Shown: positions 5,942 through 12,846 of the stretch, in pieces | How the letters are laid out: each line of letters starts with the position of its first letter | Numbering within the stretch: position 1 is the first letter of the stretch | Source of the DNA: an uncultured Rhodanobacteraceae bacterium | Lineage (GTDB): Bacteria; Pseudomonadota; Gammaproteobacteria; Xanthomonadales; SZUA-5 | Direction: 5' to 3' | Assembly (NCBI GenBank): GCA_937928755.1 | Contig: CALEZI010000093.1 | Location: 1 to 13,891 of the forward strand | Length of the DNA stretch: 13,891 bases | Position numbers and translations under genes: made by a program | Notes under the pieces: model-generated | What the model was told of the DNA's origin: nothing | The model's input: only the letters and a program-made list of their open reading frames with translations | The model's database searches: none

Positions 5942-8900
5942 CTACCCCACCGCCCCGGCCATGACCACGCGGTCGCGACCCTCGTTCTTGGCTGCGTACA
6001 GCGCGCGATCGGCGCGCGCCACCAGCGCGTCCATGTGGTCGCCGGGTTCGGCCAGCGCCAGCCCGATGCTGATGCGGTAGCTGATGCGCAGGTCGCCGCT
6101 GCGCACCTGACGGCTGCGTACGCGCGCCAGCAGCTCATCGGCCCATGCGCGGGCGCTGTCCGCGTCGGCGCCGGGCAGCAATACCAGAAATTCCTCGCCG
6201 CCCCAGCGTCCCACGGTCTGGTCGGCGACCAGCTGTCCCATCGCGACCTCGGCAAAGTCGCGCAGCACGGCGTCTCCGGCCAGATGACCGTAGGTGTCGT
6301 TGATACCCTTGAACTGGTCGAGGTCGATCACCGCCAGCGCAACCGGCCAGTCTGCGGCGCCGCTCAACGCGTTGACGATGCGTTCGATCAGCTCGCGGCG
6401 GTTCGGCAGACCGGTCAGTGGATCCAGCACCGACAGGGTCTTCAGTTTGCGATTGGCATTGCCCAGCGCCTGCGCGGTCGCTTCCAGTGCTTCCTTCTGA
6501 TTGCTCAACTCGCGGGTACGTGCGAGTACTTCGGCTTCGAGATGGCGGCGCTGCCGGTTGAGCTGCCGCGTTCGCCCCAGGTAGGCCAACGTCAGCAGCA
6601 GCACCAGCGTGGACAACAGCAGCACCCGGAACGTCCAGGTGGCGTAATACGGCGGCGCTACGCGTACACGCAACAGCTCGCGGCTGGCACTGCTGCCGTC
6701 GTTGTCCACTTGCAGCTCAAGCGTGTGTTCGCCGTCCGGCAGGCGGTCGAGGATCAGCGAACGGCGCTCGCCCATCTGGTGGAAAGGCGCGCCGGGATCC
6801 AGCCGATAACGAAAGCGCGCCGAGGTCGGCGCGTCGAACACCAGACCGGTGAAGTCGAGGATCAGCGGCGGATGTCCATGCTGCAGGTCGAGTTGCAGCG
6901 GCCGTGCCGGATCGCTGCCGGCGGCGACCTCACTGTCGCCAACCACCAGACGTGCCAGGCTTGGACGCGGCATCTCCGGCGTCTCCCGCAGGCGTTCGGG
7001 CTGCACCGCGGTCAAGCCGTCGATGCCGCCGAAATAGAGCCAGCCCTGGCTGCCGCTGGCCACCGCGCCGCTGGCGAACTCGTCGGAGGCGATGCCGTCG
7101 CGACGGCGCCAGATTCGATGGCGCAGGCTGGCTGGATCGAGACGGATCAGTCCGCGGTTGCTGGTCAGCCAAAGCTGCCCCTGACGATCGCTGGCGATCG
7201 CGTAGATCATGCCGCTCGGCATGCCGGCGAGGCGACCGATCGGCTCGAATCGCAGCTTCGCGACGTCGCCCGGATCGATCACGCGCACCAGGCCACCGTT
7301 GCTGCCGATGAAGATGGTGCCATCGGCATGCCGATGGATGTTCCAGACGATCGATCCGGGCAGGCCATCGGCCACCCGATAGCGCGCCAGTGGCGTACCG
7401 TCGGCGGCGAGTATGTGCAGGCCGCCGGACGTTCCCACCCAGATGCGCCCGTCGCTGTCGCGGTGCAGCGAGTAGACGCTGCGATCCTGCTGCGCGAACC
7501 ACGGTTCGGCGCCGCCGGCGGGCACCAGCGGCACCGGCTGGCGCGCCTCGCCGAAAGCGTCGATGCGCCACAGTCCAGATGACGACCCGGCCCAGATGCG
7601 ACCGCTCGCATCCTCGCGCAGCACGCGTACGCTGCCGCCGCGTTGGTCGCGCGCCAGCGCGGGTTCCGGGTGCCAGGTCGGCGCATCCGGATCGGTCCAG
7701 TAAAGGCCGTTGTCGGTGGCCACCCAGATGCGGCCGGCGCGATCCTGCATCAGGTTCCACACCAGGCGCGCCGCTTCCGGGGCATCGGCAGGAAACGGCA
7801 GCGTCTCGAACGGCCACTCGACGCCATCGCGACGGGCACCGGCGGCAACGCGCTGCACGCCACCACCGAAACTGCCGACCCAGAGGTCGCCGCGTCGATC
7901 TTCCAGCACCGCACGCACGCGTCCCTGCTTGAGACCGGTCTGGCCCTCGTCGCGGTCGCGTTCGACATGGAAGATCTGGTCCGAAGGCGTGAAGCGCACC
8001 AGTCCTTCGCCCCAGTGGCCAGCAAACACGCCGCCGCGATCGTCGACATCCAGCGCCTCGATCAGAAAACCGCGCCCGGCCACGCGCGCCGAGCGCCGGT
8101 GATCGAGCGCCTTGACGCAGTCGCAGTCAGGATCGAACCAGGCGAGGCCGCGATCGGTGCCGATGTACACGCTGCCGCCGGGGCCGGCGGCGAGACGCAA
8201 TATGCGCGAGGTGCGCAGGCCGGGGGCATCGGTTCCGCCGGGCAGGAAGCGCCGGGTGTCGCCGCTGGCGAGCTCCACGCGGAACAGGCCCTGGCTCCAG
8301 CTGCCGACCCAAAGCACGCCCGCGGGCACTTCGAGCAGCGAGTCGATGTTGAACGGACGTTCGCTGCCGGCGACCTCGAGCGCGTGCACGGTGTCGCTGG
8401 CGTCGACCCGAAACAGGCCGTCGCCGGTACCGACCCACAGTCCGCTCGGGCCACGGCGCAGTGCCCAGACATCGGTGCGCGGCGGGTTGGCGCCCACCTC
8501 GATCCGGGTCGCCTTGAACTCGGCGGACATCGGATCGCCGTTCCAGTCCAGGCGCGCCAGCCCGCTGCGCGAGGCCAGGTACAGCGTTCCGGCGCGGGCC
8601 AGGTCGACCGCGTTGAAGTGGTTTGCCGGCAGCCCGTCGGCAATGCCGAGCATGCGGAATTGCTCGGACAGACGGTCGAACAGCGCCAGTCCGCCGCCGT
8701 TGGTGGCCATGTAGAGGTGGCGCCCGGCAACCGCGATGTCGCGGATGTAGGCCGAGGCGGTGGCGCCCGGATCGTGGTCGGATGGCCGATAGACGCGAAA
8801 CTCGTAACCGTCGAAACGGTTCAGCCCGTCCTCGGTGCCGATCCACAGATAACCGTCATCGTCGCGTACCAGCGCCAGGGCCGAGTTCTGCGACAAGCCA

Positions 8901-9067
8901 TCGGCGACCGAGTACTCGGTCGCGGCGTGCGCCGGCAACGTGCATGCGGCCGCCAGCCAGAGCAACACCCGCCGCGTCCAACCGCGGCGTTTGTGCCTGC
9001 CGACGCGCGCAAGGTTCAGAAAGCCCTCATCGCTATTGGCACAGGTGCGCGGTGAAGCTCTGTTCAC
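5942..9067 (-). CDS. Membrane diguanylate cyclase with periplasmic two-component-regulator propeller, Y_Y_Y and GGDEF domains
   Basis: The 1041-residue protein should make cyclic-di-GMP from two GTP in the cytoplasm in response to a periplasmic signal. A signal sequence (about 33-48, VLLWLAAACTLPAHA) precedes a beta-propeller built from Reg_prop-type repeats (about 52-690; for example DDDGYLWIGTEDGLNRFDG at 70-88). A Y_Y_Y-type immunoglobulin-like domain (about 735-803, FRYRLDPG) follows, then one membrane helix (811-832), a coiled coil (836-876) and GGDEF (878-1038). VIDLDQFKGINDTYGHLAGD (913-932) and GGEEF (956-960) are intact, so it is probably active. The usual RxxD inhibitory site before GGEEF is replaced by VADQ (residues 947-950). 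The GTG start at 9067 overlaps the upstream gene by 35 bases and gives an unusually long n-region. A CTG at 9019, preceded by GAGGG, would give a more usual signal peptide. Confidence 0.92.
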   Translation of the reverse strand: MNRASPRTCANSDEGFLNLARVGRHKRRGWTRRVLLWLAAACTLPAHAATEYSVADGLSQNSALALVRDDDGYLWIGTEDGLNRFDGYEFRVYRPSDHDPGATASAYIRDIAVAGRHLYMATNGGGLALFDRLSEQFRMLGIADGLPANHFNAVDLARAGTLYLASRSGLARLDWNGDPMSAEFKATRIEVGANPPRTDVWALRRGPSGLWVGTGDGLFRVDASDTVHALEVAGSERPFNIDSLLEVPAGVLWVGSWSQGLFRVELASGDTRRFLPGGTDAPGLRTSRILRLAAGPGGSVYIGTDRGLAWFDPDCDCVKALDHRRSARVAGRGFLIEALDVDDRGGVFAGHWGEGLVRFTPSDQIFHVERDRDEGQTGLKQGRVRAVLEDRRGDLWVGSFGGGVQRVAAGARRDGVEWPFETLPFPADAPEAARLVWNLMQDRAGRIWVATDNGLYWTDPDAPTWHPEPALARDQRGGSVRVLREDASGRIWAGSSSGLWRIDAFGEARQPVPLVPAGGAEPWFAQQDRSVYSLHRDSDGRIWVGTSGGLHILAADGTPLARYRVADGLPGSIVWNIHRHADGTIFIGSNGGLVRVIDPGDVAKLRFEPIGRLAGMPSGMIYAIASDRQGQLWLTSNRGLIRLDPASLRHRIWRRRDGIASDEFASGAVASGSQGWLYFGGIDGLTAVQPERLRETPEMPRPSLARLVVGDSEVAAGSDPARPLQLDLQHGHPPLILDFTGLVFDAPTSARFRYRLDPGAPFHQMGERRSLILDRLPDGEHTLELQVDNDGSSASRELLRVRVAPPYYATWTFRVLLLSTLVLLLTLAYLGRTRQLNRQRRHLEAEVLARTRELSNQKEALEATAQALGNANRKLKTLSVLDPLTGLPNRRELIERIVNALSGAADWPVALAVIDLDQFKGINDTYGHLAGDAVLRDFAEVAMGQLVADQTVGRWGGEEFLVLLPGADADSARAWADELLARVRSRQVRSGDLRISYRISIGLALAEPGDHMDALVARADRALYAAKNEGRDRVVMAGAVG

Positions 9068-9350
9068 CGGCCACCGGCGGTCCCTTCGGCTGGATCACAT
9101 TGGCGCCCAGCGCCGCCGCCTCGTTGCGCGCGAGCGTTTCCAGTTCGTCCGCCACCTTGATCGAATTGCGCTCGACACCGACGATGCGGTTGGTCACGGT
9201 GGTCGTGATGTCGCCCTTGAAAGTGCATCCGGAAAGCGCCTCTCCGGCGCCGGCAACGCGCACGATAGCGCCGTTCTTTTCCAGCTTGACCCAGGTGCAG
9301 GCGCTGGAGGCAAGCAGAGTCAGGAGCATGACAATCGACAGCGGTTTCAT
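9033..9350 (-). CDS. DUF4156 small exported protein, probable lipoprotein
   Basis: This 105-residue protein resembles the DUF4156 family (E. coli YjeI group), envelope proteins of unknown role. The N-terminus MKPLSIVMLLTLLASSAC is an export signal ending at Cys18, a possible lipid attachment site. The lipobox is poor, with Ser rather than Leu at -3. Mature-part Cys42 (SGCTFKGD) and Cys104 (HLCQ) match the conserved cysteine pair. The stretch NEAAALGANVIQPKG (77-91) matches the family's AAxxGGNVI core. The ATG at 9350 has AGGA nine bases upstream (9360-9363), one of the few good ribosome binding sites here. Its 3' end overlaps the GTG start of the diguanylate cyclase by 35 bases, so both are probably on one transcript. 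A link to the sensor's signal is possible but unproven. Confidence 0.85.
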   Translation of the reverse strand: MKPLSIVMLLTLLASSACTWVKLEKNGAIVRVAGAGEALSGCTFKGDITTTVTNRIVGVERNSIKVADELETLARNEAAALGANVIQPKGPPVAGEQSFTAHLCQ

Positions 9351-9383
9351 CGGGCGACATCCTGAAGGCGCGGGATGCCGCAA

Positions 9384-9413
9384 ATTATCAGGTTCGCGCT
9401 GCTGGTGGGTCCA
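9384..9413 (-). promoter_or_regulatory. Possible promoter for the DUF4156-diguanylate cyclase transcript
   Basis: On the minus strand TGGACC (9413-9408) and GATAAT (9389-9384) are 18 bases apart, acceptable as -35 and -10 hexamers. The -10 ends 33 bases before the ATG at 9350. The -35-like hexamer is part of the family A repeat arm, so the repeat may contribute a promoter element. Pattern-based only. Confidence 0.4.
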
Positions 9414-9477
9414 GATTTGTCTGGACGCTCTGCCTGACGCAATGCCAGGAGCGTCCAGACAAGTCTGGACCCACCAG
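9402..9477. repeat. Paired REP-like palindrome, family A, copy 5
   Basis: Arms at 9402-9430 and 9449-9477 pair over about 28 bases with one change: the left palindrome is GTCCAGATTTGTCTGGAC, giving a T-G wobble next to the loop. It lies between the hemN stop codon and the start of the DUF4156 gene. Confidence 0.88.
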
Positions 9478-9486
9478 GAACAGCAC

Positions 9487-10878
9487 CTAAACGACCTGCG
9501 AAAACCTCGCCGGTGCGGCGACCGCCTGTTTGTCGCCGCTGAGCCAGGCATCGAAGGCCATCGCCACGATGCGCAGCAGCATGGCGCCCGCTGGCGTGAT
9601 CGTCAGCGTGTTCGCACCCAGCTCGACCAGGCCATCGCGCGCGGGCTCGGCCAGGCGTGCCAGCGAGGCGGCGAAATAGTCCTTGAAGTCGATGTTGTGG
9701 CGGGCGCCGAAGGTGGCGTAGTCGACGTGCCCGAAGCACATGATCTGCACGATCAGCTCGCGGCGCAGTCGATCGTCGGCGTCGGTGGTCAGCCCGCGCA
9801 TGATCGGCAGGCGGCGCTCGTCGATGGCGTGCAGATACGGGATCTCGTGCTTCTCGTTCTGTGCGTAGATTTCGCCGACCTGGCCGATCGAACTCATGCC
9901 GAAGGCCACCAGGTCGCAGCCGCCGTGGGTGGTGTAGCCCTGGAAGTTGCGCTGCAGGCTGCCATCGAGCTGCGCCCGCGCCAGCTCGTCCTCGGGCAGC
10001 GCGAAGTGGTCCATGCCGATGTGCACGTAGCCGGCGTCGGTCAGGCGTTCGATGGTCAGTTGCAGCAGCGCCATCTTGGTGTCGGCGCTGGGCATGGTCG
10101 CGGCGTCCATCACCGCCTGCGACTTGAACAGTTCCGGCAGGTGCGCGTAGGAATAGGCGGCGATGCGGTCGGGCCGCAGCGTCAGCACGGTATCCAGCGT
10201 GCGCGCGAAGCTCTCCACATGCTGATGCGGCAAGCCATAGATCAGGTCGAAGTTGATCGAGCGAATGCCGACGCTGCGCGCCTCGACCACCAGCCGCTCG
10301 GTCTCCTCGACCGACTGGATGCGGTTGACCGCCTGCTGCACCTTGGGGTCGAAATCCTGCACACCGAGGCTGATGCGGTTGATGCCGAGCTCGACCAGCG
10401 CGCGCAGCGCAGCCGGATCCGCGGTGCGCGGATCGATCTCGATGCCGTAGTCGCGCTCGGCGCCGCGGTGCATGCCGAAGCCGGCGTCGAGCGCGGCGAA
10501 GATCTCGCCGAGTTCGTCCGGGTTGTAATAGGTCGGCGTACCGCCGCCGAAATGCAGCTGGTTCACCGGGCGGCTGCGATCGAACAGCTCGGCCTGCAGC
10601 GCGATCTCGACCAGCAGGCGGTCCAGATAAGCGCGACCGCGTTCGCGATTGCGCGTGATGATGCGCGTGCAGCCGCAGTAATAGCAGCTCGAACGGCAAT
10701 ACGGCACGTGCAGGTACAGGGACAGCGGCCGCCCGCTGGCATTGCTGCGCCGCGCCTCGGCCGCATAGTCGGCAGCGCCGAAACCCGCATGGAACTGCGG
10801 CGCTGTCGGGTACGAGGTATAGCGCGGCCCGGGCCGGTCGTAACGGCGGATCAGTTCGACATCGAATCGGGTATCCAT
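9487..10878 (-). CDS. hemN: Oxygen-independent coproporphyrinogen III oxidase (radical SAM)
   Basis: HemN converts coproporphyrinogen III to protoporphyrinogen IX without oxygen, using two S-adenosylmethionine molecules and a [4Fe-4S] cluster; it serves haem synthesis under low oxygen. The 463-residue length fits true HemN (457 in E. coli). The cluster ligands Cys61, Cys65 and Cys68 are in YCRSSCYYCGC, with the extra Cys70 typical of HemN rather than of HemW or the haem chaperones. The N-terminal RPGPRYTSYPTA (15-26) and HFGGGTPTYYN (residues 109-119) are also diagnostic, and a complete C-terminal HemN domain is present. The ATG at 10878 matches the family start; no ribosome binding site is evident and TAGACT lies seven bases upstream (10891-10886), so a leaderless transcript is conceivable. 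It sits between cysG and the DUF4156 gene, with repeats in both gaps. Confidence 0.97.
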   Translation of the reverse strand: MDTRFDVELIRRYDRPGPRYTSYPTAPQFHAGFGAADYAAEARRSNASGRPLSLYLHVPYCRSSCYYCGCTRIITRNRERGRAYLDRLLVEIALQAELFDRSRPVNQLHFGGGTPTYYNPDELGEIFAALDAGFGMHRGAERDYGIEIDPRTADPAALRALVELGINRISLGVQDFDPKVQQAVNRIQSVEETERLVVEARSVGIRSINFDLIYGLPHQHVESFARTLDTVLTLRPDRIAAYSYAHLPELFKSQAVMDAATMPSADTKMALLQLTIERLTDAGYVHIGMDHFALPEDELARAQLDGSLQRNFQGYTTHGGCDLVAFGMSSIGQVGEIYAQNEKHEIPYLHAIDERRLPIMRGLTTDADDRLRRELIVQIMCFGHVDYATFGARHNIDFKDYFAASLARLAEPARDGLVELGANTLTITPAGAMLLRIVAMAFDAWLSGDKQAVAAPARFSQVV

Positions 10879-10935
10879 GGGCGCAAGTCTAAGCCGGAGC
10901 GGCCGGCGCGCGCTTGATTGGGGTCAGGATTCAAT

Positions 10936-11015
10936 CGTAGGTCACGTTGGCCGCGCAGCGGACTACGTGACGCATCCGCACGTCACGTAGTCCCTGCGGG
11001 CCAACGTGACCTACG
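10936..11015. repeat. Palindromic intergenic repeat, family B, copy 2
   Basis: The left arm 10936-10971 (CGTAGGTCACGTTGGCCGCG onward) and the right arm 10980-11015 are near-perfect reverse complements, with two bases missing in the right arm. It is the same family as 23-103. The terminal CTACG of the right arm contains the cysG stop codon on the minus strand, so the repeat overlaps the coding end by five bases. Confidence 0.85.
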
Positions 11016-12432
11016 CCGCCCGGGCGAAGGTCTTCGGCAATCCAACCGCAGCCGCCGAACCGTACCAGCCGAGCTCCGTCGCCAGCGCCGCAACTTCGCC
11101 GATGTACAACAATGTGGGCGATTGCAGCTGATGCGCGCGCGCCAGTTCGGGCAGTTCCGCCAGCGTGCCGACGATCACCCGCTGATTGGCGCGCGATCCG
11201 TTTTCGACCAGTGCCACCGGCGTCGTCGCAGCGCGGCCGTGGGCAATCAGCCGCTCGCGCAGCACCTCGAACTGGGCGCCGCCCATGTACACCGCAAGCG
11301 TCTGCCGCTCCTGCGCCAGCGCCTGCCAGTCCAGCGTGTCGGTCGAACGCGCGCAGTGCGCGGTGACCAGGCGCACCGATTGCGCGTGATCGCGATGGGT
11401 CAGCGGGATGCCGGCGTAGGCGGCGCAGGCCACCGCCGCGGTGATGCCGGGCACCACGGCGTAGTCGATGCCGGCCTCGCGCAGCGCTTCCAGTTCCTCG
11501 CCGCCGCGACCGAACACGAAGGGGTCGCCGCCCTTCAACCGCACGACCACCTGGCCCGCGCGCGCATGTTCGACCAGCAGGCGCTGGATCTCGCCCTGCT
11601 CGGTGCTCGGACCGCGCCCGCTCTTGCCCACCTCGATGCGTTGCGCGTCGCGGCGCGCCAGTTCCAGCACCTCGGCACTGACCAGGCGATCGTGCAGGAT
11701 CACGTCGGCCTGCTGCAGGGCACGCAGCGCGTCGAGGGTCAGCAGGCCGGCGGCACCCGGCCCGGCGCCGACCAGCAGCACGCGGCCGCGGCGTGTTTGG
11801 CCGGGGCTGGCCAGCGTTCGCGCCAGTTCGCGTTCGGCGGCGCCGAGCTGGCCGGCGTCGACCAGCGCTGGCAGATTGCCATGCAGCAGTTCGTCGTAAT
11901 AGCGGCGGCGTTGCGCCAGATCCGGGCGCGCGGCGCGGATCCGCGCACGCCAGCGGTCGAGCAGACCGGCCAGCACGCCCAGCGAGGGCGTCAGCCAGCG
12001 CTCCAGACGTTCGCGCACCAGGCGCGCCAGCATCGGTGCGCTGCCGCCCGAGGACACCGCGATCAGCAAAGGCGAGCGGTCGACGATGGCCGGCACCTGG
12101 AAGGTCGACAGCGCGGCGTCGTCGACCACATTGACCAGTGTCTGGCGCAACGTTGCCGCTGCAGCCACGCGCTGGTTGAGCGCAACATCGTCGGTCGCCG
12201 CGATCGCCAGCCAGACCTCGTCGAGTTGCTGCGGCGTGAACTGCAACGCGCGGTGCGTCAGTTCGCCGCGCTGCCTGCGCGCCGTCAATGCTGCGGACAG
12301 ACGCGTCGCCACCACGTCGACGACGGCTCCCGCGCGCAGCAGCATGCCGATCTTGCGCTCGGCGACGTCGCCACCGCCGACAACCAGCACGCGGCGACCG
12401 CTCAGATCCGCGAATACGGGATAAAGGTTCAT
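11011..12432 (-). CDS. cysG: Siroheme synthase CysG (trifunctional)
   Basis: CysG methylates uroporphyrinogen III twice (C-terminal SUMT module), then oxidises precorrin-2 and inserts iron (N-terminal module). This makes siroheme for sulfite and nitrite reductases. At 473 residues it is slightly longer than E. coli CysG (457). The N-terminal NAD site VVGGGDVAERK is at 17-27; NVVDDA (101-106) and IDRSPL-like VDRSPL (117-122) precede SSGGSAP (127-133), where Ser128 matches the phosphorylated serine of the Salmonella enzyme. The SUMT part has VGAGPGAAGLLTLDAL (221-236), Asp248, Lys270, RLKGGDPFVFGRGGEEL (298-314), VVPGITAA (326-333) and IPLTHRDHAQSVRLVT (342-357). The extra C-terminal tail (about 460-473) ends inside a repeat. 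It is followed by hemN on the same strand after 132 bases. Two palindromes lie upstream. Confidence 0.97.
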   Translation of the reverse strand: MNLYPVFADLSGRRVLVVGGGDVAERKIGMLLRAGAVVDVVATRLSAALTARRQRGELTHRALQFTPQQLDEVWLAIAATDDVALNQRVAAAATLRQTLVNVVDDAALSTFQVPAIVDRSPLLIAVSSGGSAPMLARLVRERLERWLTPSLGVLAGLLDRWRARIRAARPDLAQRRRYYDELLHGNLPALVDAGQLGAAERELARTLASPGQTRRGRVLLVGAGPGAAGLLTLDALRALQQADVILHDRLVSAEVLELARRDAQRIEVGKSGRGPSTEQGEIQRLLVEHARAGQVVVRLKGGDPFVFGRGGEELEALREAGIDYAVVPGITAAVACAAYAGIPLTHRDHAQSVRLVTAHCARSTDTLDWQALAQERQTLAVYMGGAQFEVLRERLIAHGRAATTPVALVENGSRANQRVIVGTLAELPELARAHQLQSPTLLYIGEVAALATELGWYGSAAAVGLPKTFARAA

Positions 12433-12467
12433 GCGCAGCGCCAGACAGAATCGACCGATCCCAGCTT

Positions 12468-12487
12468 ATGGACGTGTAGACGTCCAT
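12468..12487. promoter_or_regulatory. Perfect inverted repeat upstream of cysG, candidate operator
   Basis: ATGGACGT and ACGTCCAT are perfect 8-base arms around GTAG. The repeat begins 36 bases upstream of the cysG ATG. On the minus strand TAAGCT (12468-12463) could be the cysG -10, so the palindrome would lie over the promoter spacer, a common operator position. The binding protein is unknown. Confidence 0.45.
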
Positions 12488-12509
12488 TGAAATGACCGCG
12501 CGACGTGAA

Positions 12510-12530
12510 CATATGCCGCTGGGGCATATG
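12510..12530. promoter_or_regulatory. Second perfect inverted repeat upstream of cysG
   Basis: CATATGCC and GGCATATG are perfect 8-base arms with a 5-base spacer, 22 bases beyond the first inverted repeat. It differs in sequence from all repeat families in the window, so it may be an upstream activator or repressor site for cysG. Confidence 0.4.
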
Positions 12531-12554
12531 CGGCGCCGCGATCGGGAATCGGGG

Positions 12555-12712
12555 ATCGGGAATATTCGCTTCGAGCGCGCCTTTTTGGGTCGAGACTTGT
12601 CGGGAAATCGGGAATACCTGCTTCGAGGGAGCTCTTTGAGGTTCCAGACTTGTCTGGAAATCGGGAATACCCACTTCGAGCGAGCTTTTTGTGGGTCCAG
12701 ACTTGTCTGGAC
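12555..12712 (+). repeat. Array of three ~53-base direct repeats carrying family A half palindromes
   Basis: Units start at 12555, 12607 and 12660. Each begins ATCGGGAATA, continues through CTTCGAG and a T-rich stretch, and ends with a version of the family A palindrome. Unit 1 has a decayed form (GTCGAGACTTGTCGGGA), unit 2 TTCCAGACTTGTCTGGAA, and unit 3 the consensus GTCCAGACTTGTCTGGAC. Unit 3 runs straight into the full pair at 12691-12766. Confidence 0.8.
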
Positions 12713-12766
12713 GCTTCCTGCTTTTCGCAATGTGAGGGAAAAGCGTCCAGACAAGTCTGGACCCAC
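12691..12766. repeat. Paired REP-like palindrome, family A, copy 6
   Basis: GTGGGTCCAGACTTGTCTGG at 12691-12710 and its reverse complement at 12747-12766 enclose a 36-base interior, whose ends (ACGCTTCC... and ...GGAAAAGCGT) continue the stem. A decayed extra right half follows at about 12774-12796 (GAGTCCGGACCCCACC). Confidence 0.88.
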
Positions 12767-12846
12767 CAGAGCCGGGCGAGTCCGGACCCCACCAAGGGCC
12801 GCTCCTGCTAGCCTTCCCCGCCCGCTTCCCGCACTTTCCGATCAGC

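Larger units (their letters stand above)
12433..12846. other. Gene-free 414-base divergent intergenic region (cysG / bioC)
   Basis: No coding frame in this gap looks real. From left to right it holds the probable cysG promoter area with two clean inverted repeats (12468-12530), a short GGGAATCGGGGATCGGGAAT tract (12544-12563) and three degenerate-to-intact repeat units (12555-12712). A full family A pair (12691-12766) and a decayed half copy of the same family (about 12774-12796) follow, then about 50 bases leading to the bioC start. Promoters for both divergent genes must lie here; TAGCCT at 12809-12814 could be a weak -10 for bioC. Confidence 0.7.

Noticed and set aside
5936..9055. Long plus-strand open frames opposite the diguanylate cyclase gene (5936-7582 and 7643-9055)
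   Set aside because: They are antisense shadows of a GC-rich gene with clear domains; their translations are rich in Gln, His, Arg and Ala with no recognisable fold.
10911..10933. FNR/ANR-like box upstream of hemN (TTGAT ... ATTCAA)
   Set aside because: The half sites are too far apart for the TTGAT-N4-ATCAA consensus, so anaerobic control cannot be claimed from it.
8623..12495. Plus-strand open frames 8623-10917 and 10918-12495
   Set aside because: They run opposite to hemN and cysG, which have conserved catalytic motifs; the plus-strand products look like low-complexity shadow translations.
12555..12712. CRISPR-like array
   Set aside because: Only three units, no constant-length unique spacers, units degenerate, and no cas genes nearby; it fits a REP-type array better.
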